From: CAVYHX01 sp963768415
Lineage (GTDB): Bacteria > Pseudomonadota > Gammaproteobacteria > UBA9214
Assembly (NCBI GenBank): GCA_963768415.1
Contig: CAVYHX010000020.1
Location: 1 to 44,836, forward strand
Direction: 5' to 3'
Length of the DNA stretch: 44,836 bases
This document shows, piece after piece, positions 8,196 to 16,889 of the stretch (position 1 is its first letter; the number at the start of each line of letters is the position of its first letter). Below the pieces are notes generated by a model. That model was given only the letters and a program-made list of their open reading frames with translations. It was not told where the DNA came from and did not search any database. A program made the translations under genes and the position numbers.

Positions 8196-10325
8196 TCATT
8201 TAAATAACCCCTTAAGCTTGTCCCCGACCTGGTCACCCAGTTTGTCCTGCAGTTTCTGCTCGAGCTTTTCCTTCAGCTCTTCTTTCTTCTCTTCCACTTT
8301 CTCCTCTACCTTTGCCTTGGCCGCCTCACTCAGGGCCGCACTGACATCAGGCTTGTACGTCGGCTTGCTGAACGTACCGCCGATGCGCACCGGTACGGCA
8401 ATCCCCTTCAGCTCTTCCAGTGCCGCGCTCCCCTGGCCTTCCAGGGAGCCGACAATCTTCGTGGTCAGCAGGTAATCAATCGTTTCTTCAGGCAGGCTGG
8501 CCGTGCCGGCGCCGGCGATACGCAGGAAGGGTGACTTCAGCGACAGGTCATCGTTTCTGACCAAACCATTGGTCACGGTGGCGCTGCCGCGCAGTTCCGC
8601 AAAATCGGTCTGGTTGGGCTGATCATCCGCGGGGACCGGCTGCCCCTTCAATCTGGCCTGGGCATTGCGGATCAGGGCGGCGATATTCACACCCTTGACG
8701 GCCCCGTCGAGAAAGGAAAACGAGACATTGCCATTCAGGGTCTTTTGAATCTGCGCTACATCCGCACCGCTGCCGGTGAGCTGCGCATGCAGCTCGGCGG
8801 TACCGAGCAGTTGCTCTTTGCCGGTCAGATCCTTGAGCAGCGGACCGGCCCGTACGCCGGTGATATGTTCATCCAGTGCGATACGCGCCGTATCCCGGCT
8901 GGCATCCACGGTAATATCACCGCGGTACTGGCCATCATACATCCGGGCGCCGGCGGGATTGATGCGCAGCACCCCGTTGTTCGCCTTGATGCGCATATTC
9001 ACATCGGTCGAGCGCAGGTTGTAGGCCTTCAGATTGCCCACCTTCACCGTGCCGTCCAGGTTCAGGCCACGCAGCGCCTCCAGCGGCAGCTCCCCCGACT
9101 CACCGGATTCGGCCGCGGGTTTCTGTGCATCCGGGTCTTTCGGTACCGGCGGTAAATAACGATCCAGATCGATCTGGTCGACCTGCAGGCTGAACGCGAT
9201 GGCCGGTGCATCGAACTGCCGAACGCTTGCCTGACCCTCCAGCCGGGTGTCATCGAGACGCACCTGCAGGGTCGTGGCCGCGGCATGTTTGGTGGAGGCC
9301 TCCCAGTTCACCAGCGCATCGGCCTTGCCGAGCACACTGCCGTCCGCTGTCTCCGGCACCGCCTGGCCCAGGGCCTTGAGCACATCCCGCGGCACAAATT
9401 CCGCAATCCTGAGGGCACCGGAAAAGCGCGGATCATCGCCGGTGATGGCGGTGCCCGCGACATTGCCGGTGATGGTCAATCCCGCCAGTTTCACGACCAG
9501 CTCCGGTAATGTCAGTGTCTGTTTTTCCAGATCCAGCGCCACGTCGGTGGCCAGCGATACGCGCATCTCACCACCCGGTACCGCAGCGCCCTGCAGATCC
9601 AGCTGCAAAGCGGCCTTGTCGACTGCAACGGTCTGCAGCGATTCACCCAGCAGCACGGCACCACTCAGGTCGAATGCGGTTTGCATGGCCGGCTCCCCGG
9701 AAGTCACGCGGAACTGCAGATCCAGATCAAAGGGCGCCGCGGGCCGAATCGCACCGGTTTTGAATGCCAGGTCGTTAACTTCATAATGCGCATTGCTGGC
9801 GCGGTCATCCCAGATCAGGCGGGCGTCGCTGACTTCGATGCCGCTGATGGCCAGCCCCTCCAGCATGCCACCGGTTCCCGCGCGCTCTTCCTCCGCGACG
9901 GGTTTCTCTTCGGCGTCTGCCGCAGCCTGCAGATCGGCCCAGTTGGTGCGTCCCTGCTTGTCCTTGGCAAGGTTCAGCTGCAAGCCGGACAGCTTGACGG
10001 TGTCCATTTCCAGTTGCTTGCGCAGCAGTGGCAGCAACTTGACCCGGACCTGCACCGCCTGCATGCGCGCCATGGGCTGGTCACCGAATCCCTGCGCATT
10101 ACTCAGTTGCGTCGGGCCTATATCCAGCCCCAGCCAGGGGAACACCGACAGGTCGATGTCACCCTCGATCGCCAGGGTACGCCCGGTTTGCTCGGCCACC
10201 TTGCGGGTAATTTCATCCTTGTAATCGTTGGGATCGATCACCAGCGGCAATACGATGGCTGCAACTATGACCAGGCCGATCACCAGACCCAACGCTCCAA
10301 AAACAATCTTCAGCAACTTTCTCAT
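8196..10325 (-). CDS. AsmA-family inner-membrane-anchored protein
   Basis: AsmA family members are long beta-rich proteins anchored by an N-terminal membrane helix and related to bridge-like lipid transporters between the two membranes. Here the helix is at residues 5-32 (IVFGALGLVIGLVIVAAIVL), followed by the family-typical DPNDYKDEITRKVAEQTGR and GDIDLSVFPWLGLDIGPTQL. The C-terminal AsmA domain includes LRGSATVTNGLVRNDDLSL and PFLRIAGAGTASLPEETIDY. The tail is a highly charged Lys/Glu helix (roughly 665-705). The length of 709 residues is within the family range. First gene of the asmA-SRPBCC-mutY-yggX operon. Confidence 0.92.
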   Translation of the reverse strand: MRKLLKIVFGALGLVIGLVIVAAIVLPLVIDPNDYKDEITRKVAEQTGRTLAIEGDIDLSVFPWLGLDIGPTQLSNAQGFGDQPMARMQAVQVRVKLLPLLRKQLEMDTVKLSGLQLNLAKDKQGRTNWADLQAAADAEEKPVAEEERAGTGGMLEGLAISGIEVSDARLIWDDRASNAHYEVNDLAFKTGAIRPAAPFDLDLQFRVTSGEPAMQTAFDLSGAVLLGESLQTVAVDKAALQLDLQGAAVPGGEMRVSLATDVALDLEKQTLTLPELVVKLAGLTITGNVAGTAITGDDPRFSGALRIAEFVPRDVLKALGQAVPETADGSVLGKADALVNWEASTKHAAATTLQVRLDDTRLEGQASVRQFDAPAIAFSLQVDQIDLDRYLPPVPKDPDAQKPAAESGESGELPLEALRGLNLDGTVKVGNLKAYNLRSTDVNMRIKANNGVLRINPAGARMYDGQYRGDITVDASRDTARIALDEHITGVRAGPLLKDLTGKEQLLGTAELHAQLTGSGADVAQIQKTLNGNVSFSFLDGAVKGVNIAALIRNAQARLKGQPVPADDQPNQTDFAELRGSATVTNGLVRNDDLSLKSPFLRIAGAGTASLPEETIDYLLTTKIVGSLEGQGSAALEELKGIAVPVRIGGTFSKPTYKPDVSAALSEAAKAKVEEKVEEKKEELKEKLEQKLQDKLGDQVGDKLKGLFK

Positions 10326-10419
10326 CGTAATCTTCCTTAACTCATTGCGCTATGTATCCACCCCGGTGGCCACAGTATAGTGACTCGCACTCCCCATGCC
10401 CAATTACCACACGCCAACT

Positions 10420-10450
10420 AAAAAGGGCGTGGTATAGACCACGCCCTTTG
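10420..10450 (-). terminator. rho-independent terminator of the sulfur-globule-like gene
   Basis: On the minus strand AAAGGGCGTGG pairs with CCACGCCCTTT around a short TCTATA loop, followed by T residues. It lies 55 bases after the stop of the gene at 10503-11444 and before the asmA-family promoter region. Confidence 0.85.
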
Positions 10451-10502
10451 CCGGTATTTCCCGGGTACCCGAATACCGGGTTTGTTTCCTGGCTGCTACT
10501 TA

Positions 10503-11444
10503 TCAGGCACAGTTACCGCCCTTGACCCGGTTGGCACGCTCCAGCCGACGGGCCTCGAAGCGCTCCCTGGACTCGGCACGACGCTGTTCAGATGCCTTGC
10601 GGAACTCTTCCGAGCGCGCATTCATTTCCTGGACACGGGCGCTGTACTCGGCGTCCATTCCCTGCATGCGAAGGCTGGGATCCTCAAACATCGGGTATCC
10701 GGCATCATACACAGGCGCCATCATCCGGTCGGCTGCCACCGGCTGGAACTGCGGCGCAGTGACGTTGGCTGCCTGCTGGGCCTGAAACTCGGCTGCCTGC
10801 TGCCGGGCCTGCTCCATGGCCTGCTGTTGACGAGCCTGAAACTCGGCTGCCTGCTGCTGAGCCAGCTCCATGGCCTGCTGCTGACGGGCCTGAAACTCGG
10901 CTGCCTGCTGCTGGGCCAGTTTCGCGGCCTGCTCCTGGGCCTGCTGCCGGGCCGCCTGCATGCTGGCGACTGCCTTGGCCTGCTCTGCGGCCATTGCCTG
11001 CATTTGCTCGGCCTGGCGTGCGGCGGCCTGGCGCTGGGCATTCTGCATGTCTTCGATGGCCTTGGCCTGCTGTGCGGCCAGCGCCTGGCGCTGCTCATCC
11101 GACGGGCCAAAGGCCTGAACCGGTGCGTTGACACCCGACTGCAGTGGTACCTCGACACCCGGCTGTGCCGGAGTCACATCGATTCCCGGCTGTACCGGCA
11201 TTCCATAGCCGTAAGGCGCACCGTACGGCGCATACCCGTAATAAGGCGCGTTGTAACCATAACCCCGGCCATGACCCCGGCCGTAACCGCGGCCACTGAA
11301 GTTCATACTGAAACCACCATCGAAATCGCCGTAACCGTCACCCCATCCGTCACCCACGCCATTGTCGCCCCAACCCCAGGCAGACACGGAGGCGGATACC
11401 ACGGTCAGTGTGGCGGCAGAAATTGCCGTTGCAAGTTTGTTCAT
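10503..11444 (-). CDS. exported protein: sulfur-globule-like Gly/Tyr-rich head fused to a Gln/Ala-rich coiled coil
   Basis: Predicted secreted protein of 313 residues. Residues 1-22 form a signal peptide (MNKLATAISAATLTVVSASVSA). Residues 23-90 are rich in Gly, Tyr and Trp with GDGWGDGYGDFDGGFSMNF and SGRGYGRGHGRGYGY, which is the pattern of sulfur globule envelope proteins of purple and other sulfur-oxidising bacteria. A Pro/Val linker follows. Residues about 120-295 are a long predicted coiled coil rich in Gln, Ala and Glu, containing three near-identical 18-residue units. A good GAGGAG ribosome site precedes the ATG, and a terminator follows, so it is monocistronic. Known sulfur globule proteins are short and lack such a coiled coil. 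The role is inferred: a structural or scaffold protein of periplasmic sulfur deposits. A cell-envelope protein unrelated to sulfur remains possible. Confidence 0.7.
   Translation of the reverse strand: MNKLATAISAATLTVVSASVSAWGWGDNGVGDGWGDGYGDFDGGFSMNFSGRGYGRGHGRGYGYNAPYYGYAPYGAPYGYGMPVQPGIDVTPAQPGVEVPLQSGVNAPVQAFGPSDEQRQALAAQQAKAIEDMQNAQRQAAARQAEQMQAMAAEQAKAVASMQAARQQAQEQAAKLAQQQAAEFQARQQQAMELAQQQAAEFQARQQQAMEQARQQAAEFQAQQAANVTAPQFQPVAADRMMAPVYDAGYPMFEDPSLRMQGMDAEYSARVQEMNARSEEFRKASEQRRAESRERFEARRLERANRVKGGNCA
10781..10942 (-). repeat. 54-bp tandem repeat, three units
   Basis: Units begin at 10781, 10835 and 10889 (on the plus strand each starts CCTGAAACTCGGCTGCC). Each encodes an 18-residue coiled-coil unit of the type AAEFQARQQQAMELAQQQ. 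The third unit diverges after about 35 bases. The array lies in frame inside the coiled-coil part of the gene. Confidence 0.85.
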
Positions 11445-11535
11445 GATCGCTATCTCCTCAGATTTGTAAAAAAAGGTCTTCTGTAAAAAATCTTCCAGGA
11501 GACGCCTCCCAGGTGACGATCAGTATATTAGCAAA

Positions 11536-11555
11536 TTCTTATTAAACAATAAGAA
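11536..11555. promoter_or_regulatory. perfect 8-bp palindrome in an AT-rich leader
   Basis: TTCTTATT and AATAAGAA flank a 4-base AAAC spacer, about 92 bases upstream of the sulfur-globule-like gene. It sits within roughly 65 bases of AT-rich sequence that contrasts with the GC-rich surroundings. It could be an operator or simply part of the promoter; no known regulator motif is recognised. Confidence 0.4.
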
Positions 11556-11625
11556 TATATTTATATATCTATATAATTAATTTATGGGGTTGTATTGGCG
11601 CACTCGCTGCCTGAACGGCGGGGAA

Positions 11626-11699
11626 TGGAGCGGGTGATGGGAATCGAACCCACGTTTGAAGCTTGGGAAGCTCCAGTTCTACCATTGAACTACACCCGC
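11626..11699 (-). tRNA. tRNA-Gly (CCC)
   Basis: Seventy-four bases fold as a cloverleaf: acceptor GCGGGTG/CACCCGC, D-arm GTTC...GAAC, anticodon stem GGAGC/GCTTC with loop TTCCCAA (anticodon CCC), T-arm with GGTTCGATTCC, discriminator T and encoded CCA. It closely resembles the E. coli glyU product. Confidence 0.95.
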
Positions 11700-11843
11700 T
11701 GGAGACCAGCAGGCTGCTAGTCTACAGGCACCGGTGGCGTGCAGTCATCATTATATGGACCGCCAGCGCTGGAAATCAGACCCGCTGAAGCAATCAGTAT
11801 ATATTCAGGGTAGCCGGCCAATTACGACCAGGAGAGTAGCGTC

Positions 11844-12329
11844 ATGCAGAAAAATAAATTCTACAGTCACGCACGCCGCACCGTGCTGAAATCCATCGGC
11901 CTGCTGGGCGGACTGGCCGCTGCCGGTGCAGTGCGTGCCCATCATACCGAGTCGCATTTCGATGACAGTAGCGCCCATCGCATTGTCTACCAGTGCAACA
12001 AGGCGGATCCCGAGTATCTGGGACATGTGCTTTTTTCTGCCGGTGAACTGCTGCGCAAGTACGGTGACGATATCGAAATCGTGATCGCCGCCTTCGGCCC
12101 CGGCCTGCACCTGATCGGTAAACTGCCGGCACGCCCCGTTCCGCCTGCCCTGCAGCAAAGCGCCGGTTCTTTAGCAGAGTACGGCGTGGCATTTCACGCC
12201 TGTGGCAATACCATGAAATCGCTGGGCTGGACGGAAAAAGACCTGCTGCCTTTCGCCCGGGTGGTACCGATCGGGGTCGATGACATTATGCTGTTGCAGG
12301 AACAGGGCTTTGCCTACATGAGCTGGTAA
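11844..12329 (+). CDS. Tat-exported DsrE-family protein
   Basis: Small protein of the DsrE/DsrF/YchN fold, a family that includes sulfur-relay and sulfurtransferase proteins. The N-terminus has a twin-arginine signal (HARRTVLKSIGLLGGLAAAGA), so it should be exported folded to the periplasm. The mature part shows RIVYQCNKADPEYLGHVLFSAGEL, the central IEIVIAAFGPGLHL and a conserved-looking Cys in GVAFHACGNTMKSLGW, the position that carries persulfide in active DsrE-like proteins. The length of 161 residues fits. AGGAG lies eight bases before the ATG. It converges tail to tail with the acyl-CoA synthetase gene. The sulfur role is inferred from family and Cys. Confidence 0.85.
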   Translation: MQKNKFYSHARRTVLKSIGLLGGLAAAGAVRAHHTESHFDDSSAHRIVYQCNKADPEYLGHVLFSAGELLRKYGDDIEIVIAAFGPGLHLIGKLPARPVPPALQQSAGSLAEYGVAFHACGNTMKSLGWTEKDLLPFARVVPIGVDDIMLLQEQGFAYMSW

Positions 12330-14179
12330 CTAGCTGCGTCCCCGCCCCCGCCGCAACGGACCGCTGGCATACAGTGCAGTGATCCTGTCCTTGAACAGAG
12401 TGAGTACCCGGTCGCGCTTGATCTTGAGCGTCGGGGTCAGTAAGCCGTTATCTACCGACCAGGGTTCCAGGGTCACGATAAGCCGGCGGATCTTGGCATA
12501 GCCGGGAAAATCATTCAGTATCGCGCCTATTTTCTTGAGCAGATATTGATGCAGCTTGTCATTGTCGAGACTCGCCGCGGCATCGGCGTCCAGCCCGAAT
12601 CGATCCGCCAGCTCCGGCCATTCCTCCGGATTCAGCACCAGAATTGCCGCCAGATAGGCTTCGCCCTCGCCAATCACCAGCACCTGATCGATGGCCGGGA
12701 CCAGGCTGATTGCCAGCTCCATATCCATGGGCGGCACTTTTTCACCATTGGATAACACCAGGATGTCCTTGATGCGACCCGTAATATAGATGTGCCCGTT
12801 GTCGATGCGCGCCTGGTCACCGGTATGCAGCCAGCCATCCTGATCGATCACTTCGGAGGTCGCCGCATGATTGTTCCAGTAGCCGAGCATCATGCCCGGC
12901 GTCTTGACCAGCAGCTCATCATTCTTGCCGATACGCACCTCGACGCCGTTCAGCGGGACCCCGACACTGGCCGGCTCGTTATCATCCGGTAAATTGACGC
13001 TGATCACGGGACTGGTCTCGGTCAGCCCGTAGCCCTGTAAAATCGGCACGCCCAGCCCGATAAAGGTCCGGGCCACGGAAATTGACAGCGGCGCCCCGCC
13101 GCTGACGGCAATGCGCAGGCGTCCACCGAGTTTCTCCAGCACCTTGCGGGCCACCAGCTTGTTCAACAGCGGCCACAACAACAGCCGCGGATGCCAGCGC
13201 GCCCGCCGCTGCTGGCGCCTGAAACGGTGCCAGCCAACCCTGGTGGTGAGGGTGAACAGGGCCCGGGCCAGACCGGACTGCTTGTCCATCTGGTTCTGGA
13301 TCCGGGCAAACACGCGCTCGAAAATACGCGGTACAGCGATGAGAATCGTGGGCTGGATGGTCTTCAGGTCCTCGGCCAGCAGCGGAATGGAACGCGCATA
13401 GGCGACGGCCGATCCCGACATCACCGGCAGGTAGTAACCGCCGGTACGCTCAAGCGTGTGCGATAAGCGGTAAAAATGACAGGAAGACGTCTTCCTCATA
13501 CGCATCGATCATGGTCAGCGCCGCATGCGCGATCGACAGCATATTGTAATGACTGAGCATGACGCCCTTGGGCCGGCCGGTGGTCCCGGAGGTGTATACA
13601 ATCGACGCCAGCGCATGGGGATTGCCGCTGCGGCGGGCCAGTGCATGCGGCTGCGCGGGTAACCAGTCGGCCACATAACGCACGCGCTGGTCCTGTAACA
13701 CCGCGGTCGGCGAGGTGGACCGGGGCGAGCTTCAGAATCAGGACACGTTGCAGGTCCTCCTGCCCCGCGAGCGCCGGCGCCAGGCGTTTCCAGCTGGCGA
13801 CATCCTGCACCAGGAGTACCTTGACGGCGGCGTTATCCAGGATATAGGCAATGTTGTCGGGCCGGTCATCGGTATACAACGGCACGATCACCAGGCCGCA
13901 GGCCAGTGCCGCCTGGTCGAAGAACACCCACTCCTTGCTGTTGCGCAGATGCACGGCCACGCGCTTGCCCGGCGCCAGGCCCTCGGCCGCCAGCGCGGCC
14001 TGCCAGCGCGAGATTTCCCGCCCCACTTCCCCCCAGGTAGTGTCCCGCCAGCGCTTGTTATCGGCATCATAACTGCGGTACGCCAGCACATCCGGGGTCC
14101 GCCGGACGCGTTCATACATCAGGCCATCCAGCGTACCCGCCTGCTCGGCGGAGATGATATCTTCTGTCAGCTGAGGCAT
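12330..14179 (-). CDS. long-chain acyl-CoA synthetase (AMP-forming), two frameshifts
   Basis: Adenylate-forming enzyme activating fatty acids to acyl-CoA. The P-loop-like motif YTSGTTGRPKGVMLSH, the GYGLTETSPVIS motif, the GWLHTGDQARID motif and the C-terminal NGEKVPPMDMEL segment are all present. Three reading frames cover the gene: about 13730-14179, 13470-13730 and 12330-13470. The first break lies near 13705-13735; the second near 13468, where FLPL must join SHTLERTGGYY. Both need one base removed. Restored length is about 616 residues, matching the family of bacterial FAA1-type synthetases. Intact motifs on both sides of each break argue for consensus errors. The closest paralogue group and preferred chain length cannot be told. 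Confidence 0.87.
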
Positions 14180-14267
14180 AAGTTGCTATTTCTCCGGGCA
14201 ATAGCAGGGGCGTGCCCGATTACGCTAGAATGATCACTCGTCGTCTTGTAGTACCGGTACACGAACC

Positions 14268-14468
14268 ATGAATATCAGCCTGAATGGCGCCCCCCGGGAT
14301 GTACCCGACAACCTGAGCGCCAGTGACCTGCTGCTGGCACTCGGTCTCGCCGACAAGCGCCTGGCACTGGAAATCAACCGGGAGATCGTCCCGCGCAGCA
14401 CTTTTGCAGTCCGTATCATCAACCCCGGTGATACGGTTGAGATCGTCCACGCCATCGGTGGTGGCTGA
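14268..14468 (+). CDS. thiS: sulfur carrier protein ThiS
   Basis: Ubiquitin-like sulfur carrier for the thiazole half of thiamine. The 66-residue protein ends in IGGG, the GG terminus that is adenylated and then thiocarboxylated. LGLADKRLALEINREIVPR is typical of the family. It lies 46 bases upstream of thiG in the same direction. No TPP riboswitch is recognisable in the short leader. Confidence 0.96.
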   Translation: MNISLNGAPRDVPDNLSASDLLLALGLADKRLALEINREIVPRSTFAVRIINPGDTVEIVHAIGGG

Positions 14469-14514
14469 TCCAGACAGCATTGGTATATCCACAGTATTAA
14501 AGAGTCAGTTAACC

Positions 14515-15327
14515 ATGTCCACAGTTATGCATGCCAGCAAACCCGCAACCGGCGACCCACTGGTCATTGCCGGAGTTGAATATCACTCCCGGCTATTGGT
14601 GGGAACCGGTAAATACAAGGATCTGGACGAGACCCGGGCGGCCACCGAAGCCAGTGGCGCGGAGATCGTCACCGTCGCGATCCGGCGCACCAATATCGGC
14701 CAGGACCCGGATGCACCCAACCTGCTGGATGTGATCACGCCGGACACCTACACCCTGCTGCCGAACACCGCCGGCTGTTATACCGCGGATGACGCGGTGC
14801 GCACCTGCCGCCTGGCCCGTGAACTGCTCAATGGCCATGACCTGGTGAAGCTGGAGGTCCTGGGTGATGAAAAGACCCTGTTTCCCGATATCACACAAAC
14901 CCTGGAGGCGGCCGAGATCCTGATCGCGGATGGCTTCAAGGTCATGGTGTATACCAACGACGACCCGATTATCGCCCAACGCTTCGAAGCGATGGGTTGT
15001 GTCGCCGTCATGCCCCTGGCCGCGCCAATCGGTTCCGGCCTGGGTATCCGTAATCCGTACAACATCATGACCATTGTCGAAAACGCGAGGGTACCGATAC
15101 TGGTGGATGCCGGGGTGGGCACGGCCTCGGATGCCGCCATTGCCATGGAACTCGGTTGTGACGGGGTTTTGATGAACACGGCCATCGCCGGCGCCAGAGA
15201 CCCGGTGCTCATGGCATCCGCCATGAAAAAAGCCATCGAGGCCGGGCGCGAGGCCTACCGGGCAGGACGCATCCCGCGCAAGCGCTTTGCCAGCGCCTCG
15301 TCACCGATCGACGGGACGTTTTTCTGA
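14515..15327 (+). CDS. thiG: thiazole synthase ThiG
   Basis: Makes the thiazole phosphate ring from deoxyxylulose phosphate, dehydroglycine and the ThiS thiocarboxylate. The TIM-barrel shows SRLLVGTGKYKD, the catalytic Lys in DLVKLEVLGDEKTLFPD, and the phosphate-binding loops LAAPIGSGLGI and VDAGVGTASDAAIAMELG. From the ATG at 14515 it is 270 residues, the family norm; the open frame extends further upstream but would overlap thiS. Likely one transcript with thiS. Confidence 0.97.
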   Translation: MSTVMHASKPATGDPLVIAGVEYHSRLLVGTGKYKDLDETRAATEASGAEIVTVAIRRTNIGQDPDAPNLLDVITPDTYTLLPNTAGCYTADDAVRTCRLARELLNGHDLVKLEVLGDEKTLFPDITQTLEAAEILIADGFKVMVYTNDDPIIAQRFEAMGCVAVMPLAAPIGSGLGIRNPYNIMTIVENARVPILVDAGVGTASDAAIAMELGCDGVLMNTAIAGARDPVLMASAMKKAIEAGREAYRAGRIPRKRFASASSPIDGTFF

Positions 15328-15458
15328 GAAGGCTGCACGGAACTGGATGTTAATCAACGCCTGAACCGGCAAGCCTGCCTTTCAGTTTCAATAACGTTGT
15401 GATGTCCCGTCATTGCAATAACTGCAGGGACGATGCACATCGTCCCCGGGCGACTGTT

Positions 15459-16889
15459 ATGCACCAGACAAAACGCTACTCGATTCCAGCCCTGCTGGGA
15501 CTGCTGGTGATTACCACCGTGACCGGATGCCTTCAGCCGCAGGATCCCGACCTGCCGGCCATTCCCGAGCTGGCGGTCGAGGAATTTTCCCGGCCGGTCC
15601 AGCAGCAACTTCTGGCGGCCCGCGCGCAGCTGCTGGAACTCCCCCGTGACGCACAGCGCAACCTCCATCTGGGCAAGCTGTTGCATGCCTACAAGCTGCT
15701 GCCGCCGGCGATCCAGTGCTACCGGCGGGCCCGACGACTGGCGCCCGAAGATTATGCAACAGCCTACCTGCTGGGATTCGCGCAGGCCCAGTCGGGCGAT
15801 GACGCCGGGGCAACCGTCAACCTGCGCGCAGCACTCGACCTGAACCCGGATTATGCGCCGGCGCGTCTGCGGCTGGGTGAAGTCCTGTTCAAGACCGGCG
15901 CACTGGCGGAGGCACAAACGCTGTTCGAGGCCTTGCTGGCCCGGCAGCCGGATTCGGCCTGGGCCCGGCACCGGCTGGCACAGGTATTGAGCGCCCTCGA
16001 TGACCCGGAGGGCGCGCTCAGCAACAATCGGCGCGCGGTCGAACTGTACGCGGACTTCGGCCCGGCGCATTACGCGCTGGCGCTGGCCTACCGCGACCGC
16101 GGCGACACCGAACAGGCGAAGGTGCACATGGCGCACTACCGTCTGCACCCGAAGCAGGCGCCGCCGCATGTCGACCCGCTGCTGGAATCGCTGGACGCAC
16201 TCGATATCAGCGCCAGTGCGCACGTTCGCCGCGCAAAACGCCTGGAGCGCGCTGGACAGGCGCGGGAAGCGTTACTTGCGCTGCAACAGGCCGTTGCGGT
16301 CGAGCCGCAATCGGTCGAGGCGCGCAGCCAGCTGGTCAGGCTGTACCATCAATTCAACGATGTTGCCCGGGCGGAGGAGCAGTACCGGGCGGTCACGGCC
16401 ATTCAGCCCAATGCCGTCATGGCCAATATCGAGTATGGCACCCTGCTCGCCAAACAGGGGCGCTTCGCGGATGCCGCCGCGGCATTCGAGAAAGCACTGA
16501 CGGCCAACCCGGACCAGAGCACCGCACATGCCCTGCTGGGCCAGGCGCGGGAAGAATTACAGCAACTCGCGGAGGCCGAGCGGCATTATCGCCTGGCACT
16601 CGATAGCGACCCGAACAATCACCGCGCCGGGTTGCTGCTCGGGCGCCTGCTCATGCTGGCAGACCGGCGCGCCGAGGCAACGCCTTACCTGGAGAGGGTG
16701 GCGCAGGGCGGGTACCACGACCATGCGTTTTACCTGGAGCGCATCGCGCAGGTATACCACGAGGCCGGCGAGTATGAGCGGGCGCTGGCCTCGCTGGAGC
16801 AGGCACGCGCACAGGCCACGGCGCAGGGACAGCAACGATTACTGGAAGAGATCATGCAGACACAGGCGCAATGGCAGGGGGCGCAATGA
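15459..16889 (+). CDS. TPR-repeat lipoprotein
   Basis: Lipid-anchored protein with many tetratricopeptide repeats. The signal peptide ends in the lipobox VTGC (about residue 24). TPR helices run from about residue 60 to the end, with units such as YATAYLLGFAQAQSGDDAGA, PDYAPARLRLGEVLFKTGAL and NPDQSTAHALLGQAREELQQ. I chose the ATG at 15459 because it opens the signal peptide; the longer open frame adds an unlikely Cys-rich lead. Its stop overlaps the next gene in ATGA, so it is translationally coupled to the CRTAC1/UnbV gene. It probably acts as a protein-binding partner for that product outside the inner membrane. Confidence 0.85.
   Translation: MHQTKRYSIPALLGLLVITTVTGCLQPQDPDLPAIPELAVEEFSRPVQQQLLAARAQLLELPRDAQRNLHLGKLLHAYKLLPPAIQCYRRARRLAPEDYATAYLLGFAQAQSGDDAGATVNLRAALDLNPDYAPARLRLGEVLFKTGALAEAQTLFEALLARQPDSAWARHRLAQVLSALDDPEGALSNNRRAVELYADFGPAHYALALAYRDRGDTEQAKVHMAHYRLHPKQAPPHVDPLLESLDALDISASAHVRRAKRLERAGQAREALLALQQAVAVEPQSVEARSQLVRLYHQFNDVARAEEQYRAVTAIQPNAVMANIEYGTLLAKQGRFADAAAAFEKALTANPDQSTAHALLGQAREELQQLAEAERHYRLALDSDPNNHRAGLLLGRLLMLADRRAEATPYLERVAQGGYHDHAFYLERIAQVYHEAGEYERALASLEQARAQATAQGQQRLLEEIMQTQAQWQGAQ

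Noticed and set aside
10482..11486. A 334-codon open frame on the plus strand, Leu/Gly/His-rich
   Set aside because: It is the mirror of the Gln/Ala-rich coiled-coil gene (CTG runs against CAG). The minus strand has the signal peptide, ribosome site and terminator.
14180..14267. TPP riboswitch upstream of thiS
   Set aside because: The leader is under 90 bases, and the conserved CUGAGA and related thi-box sequences are not visible.
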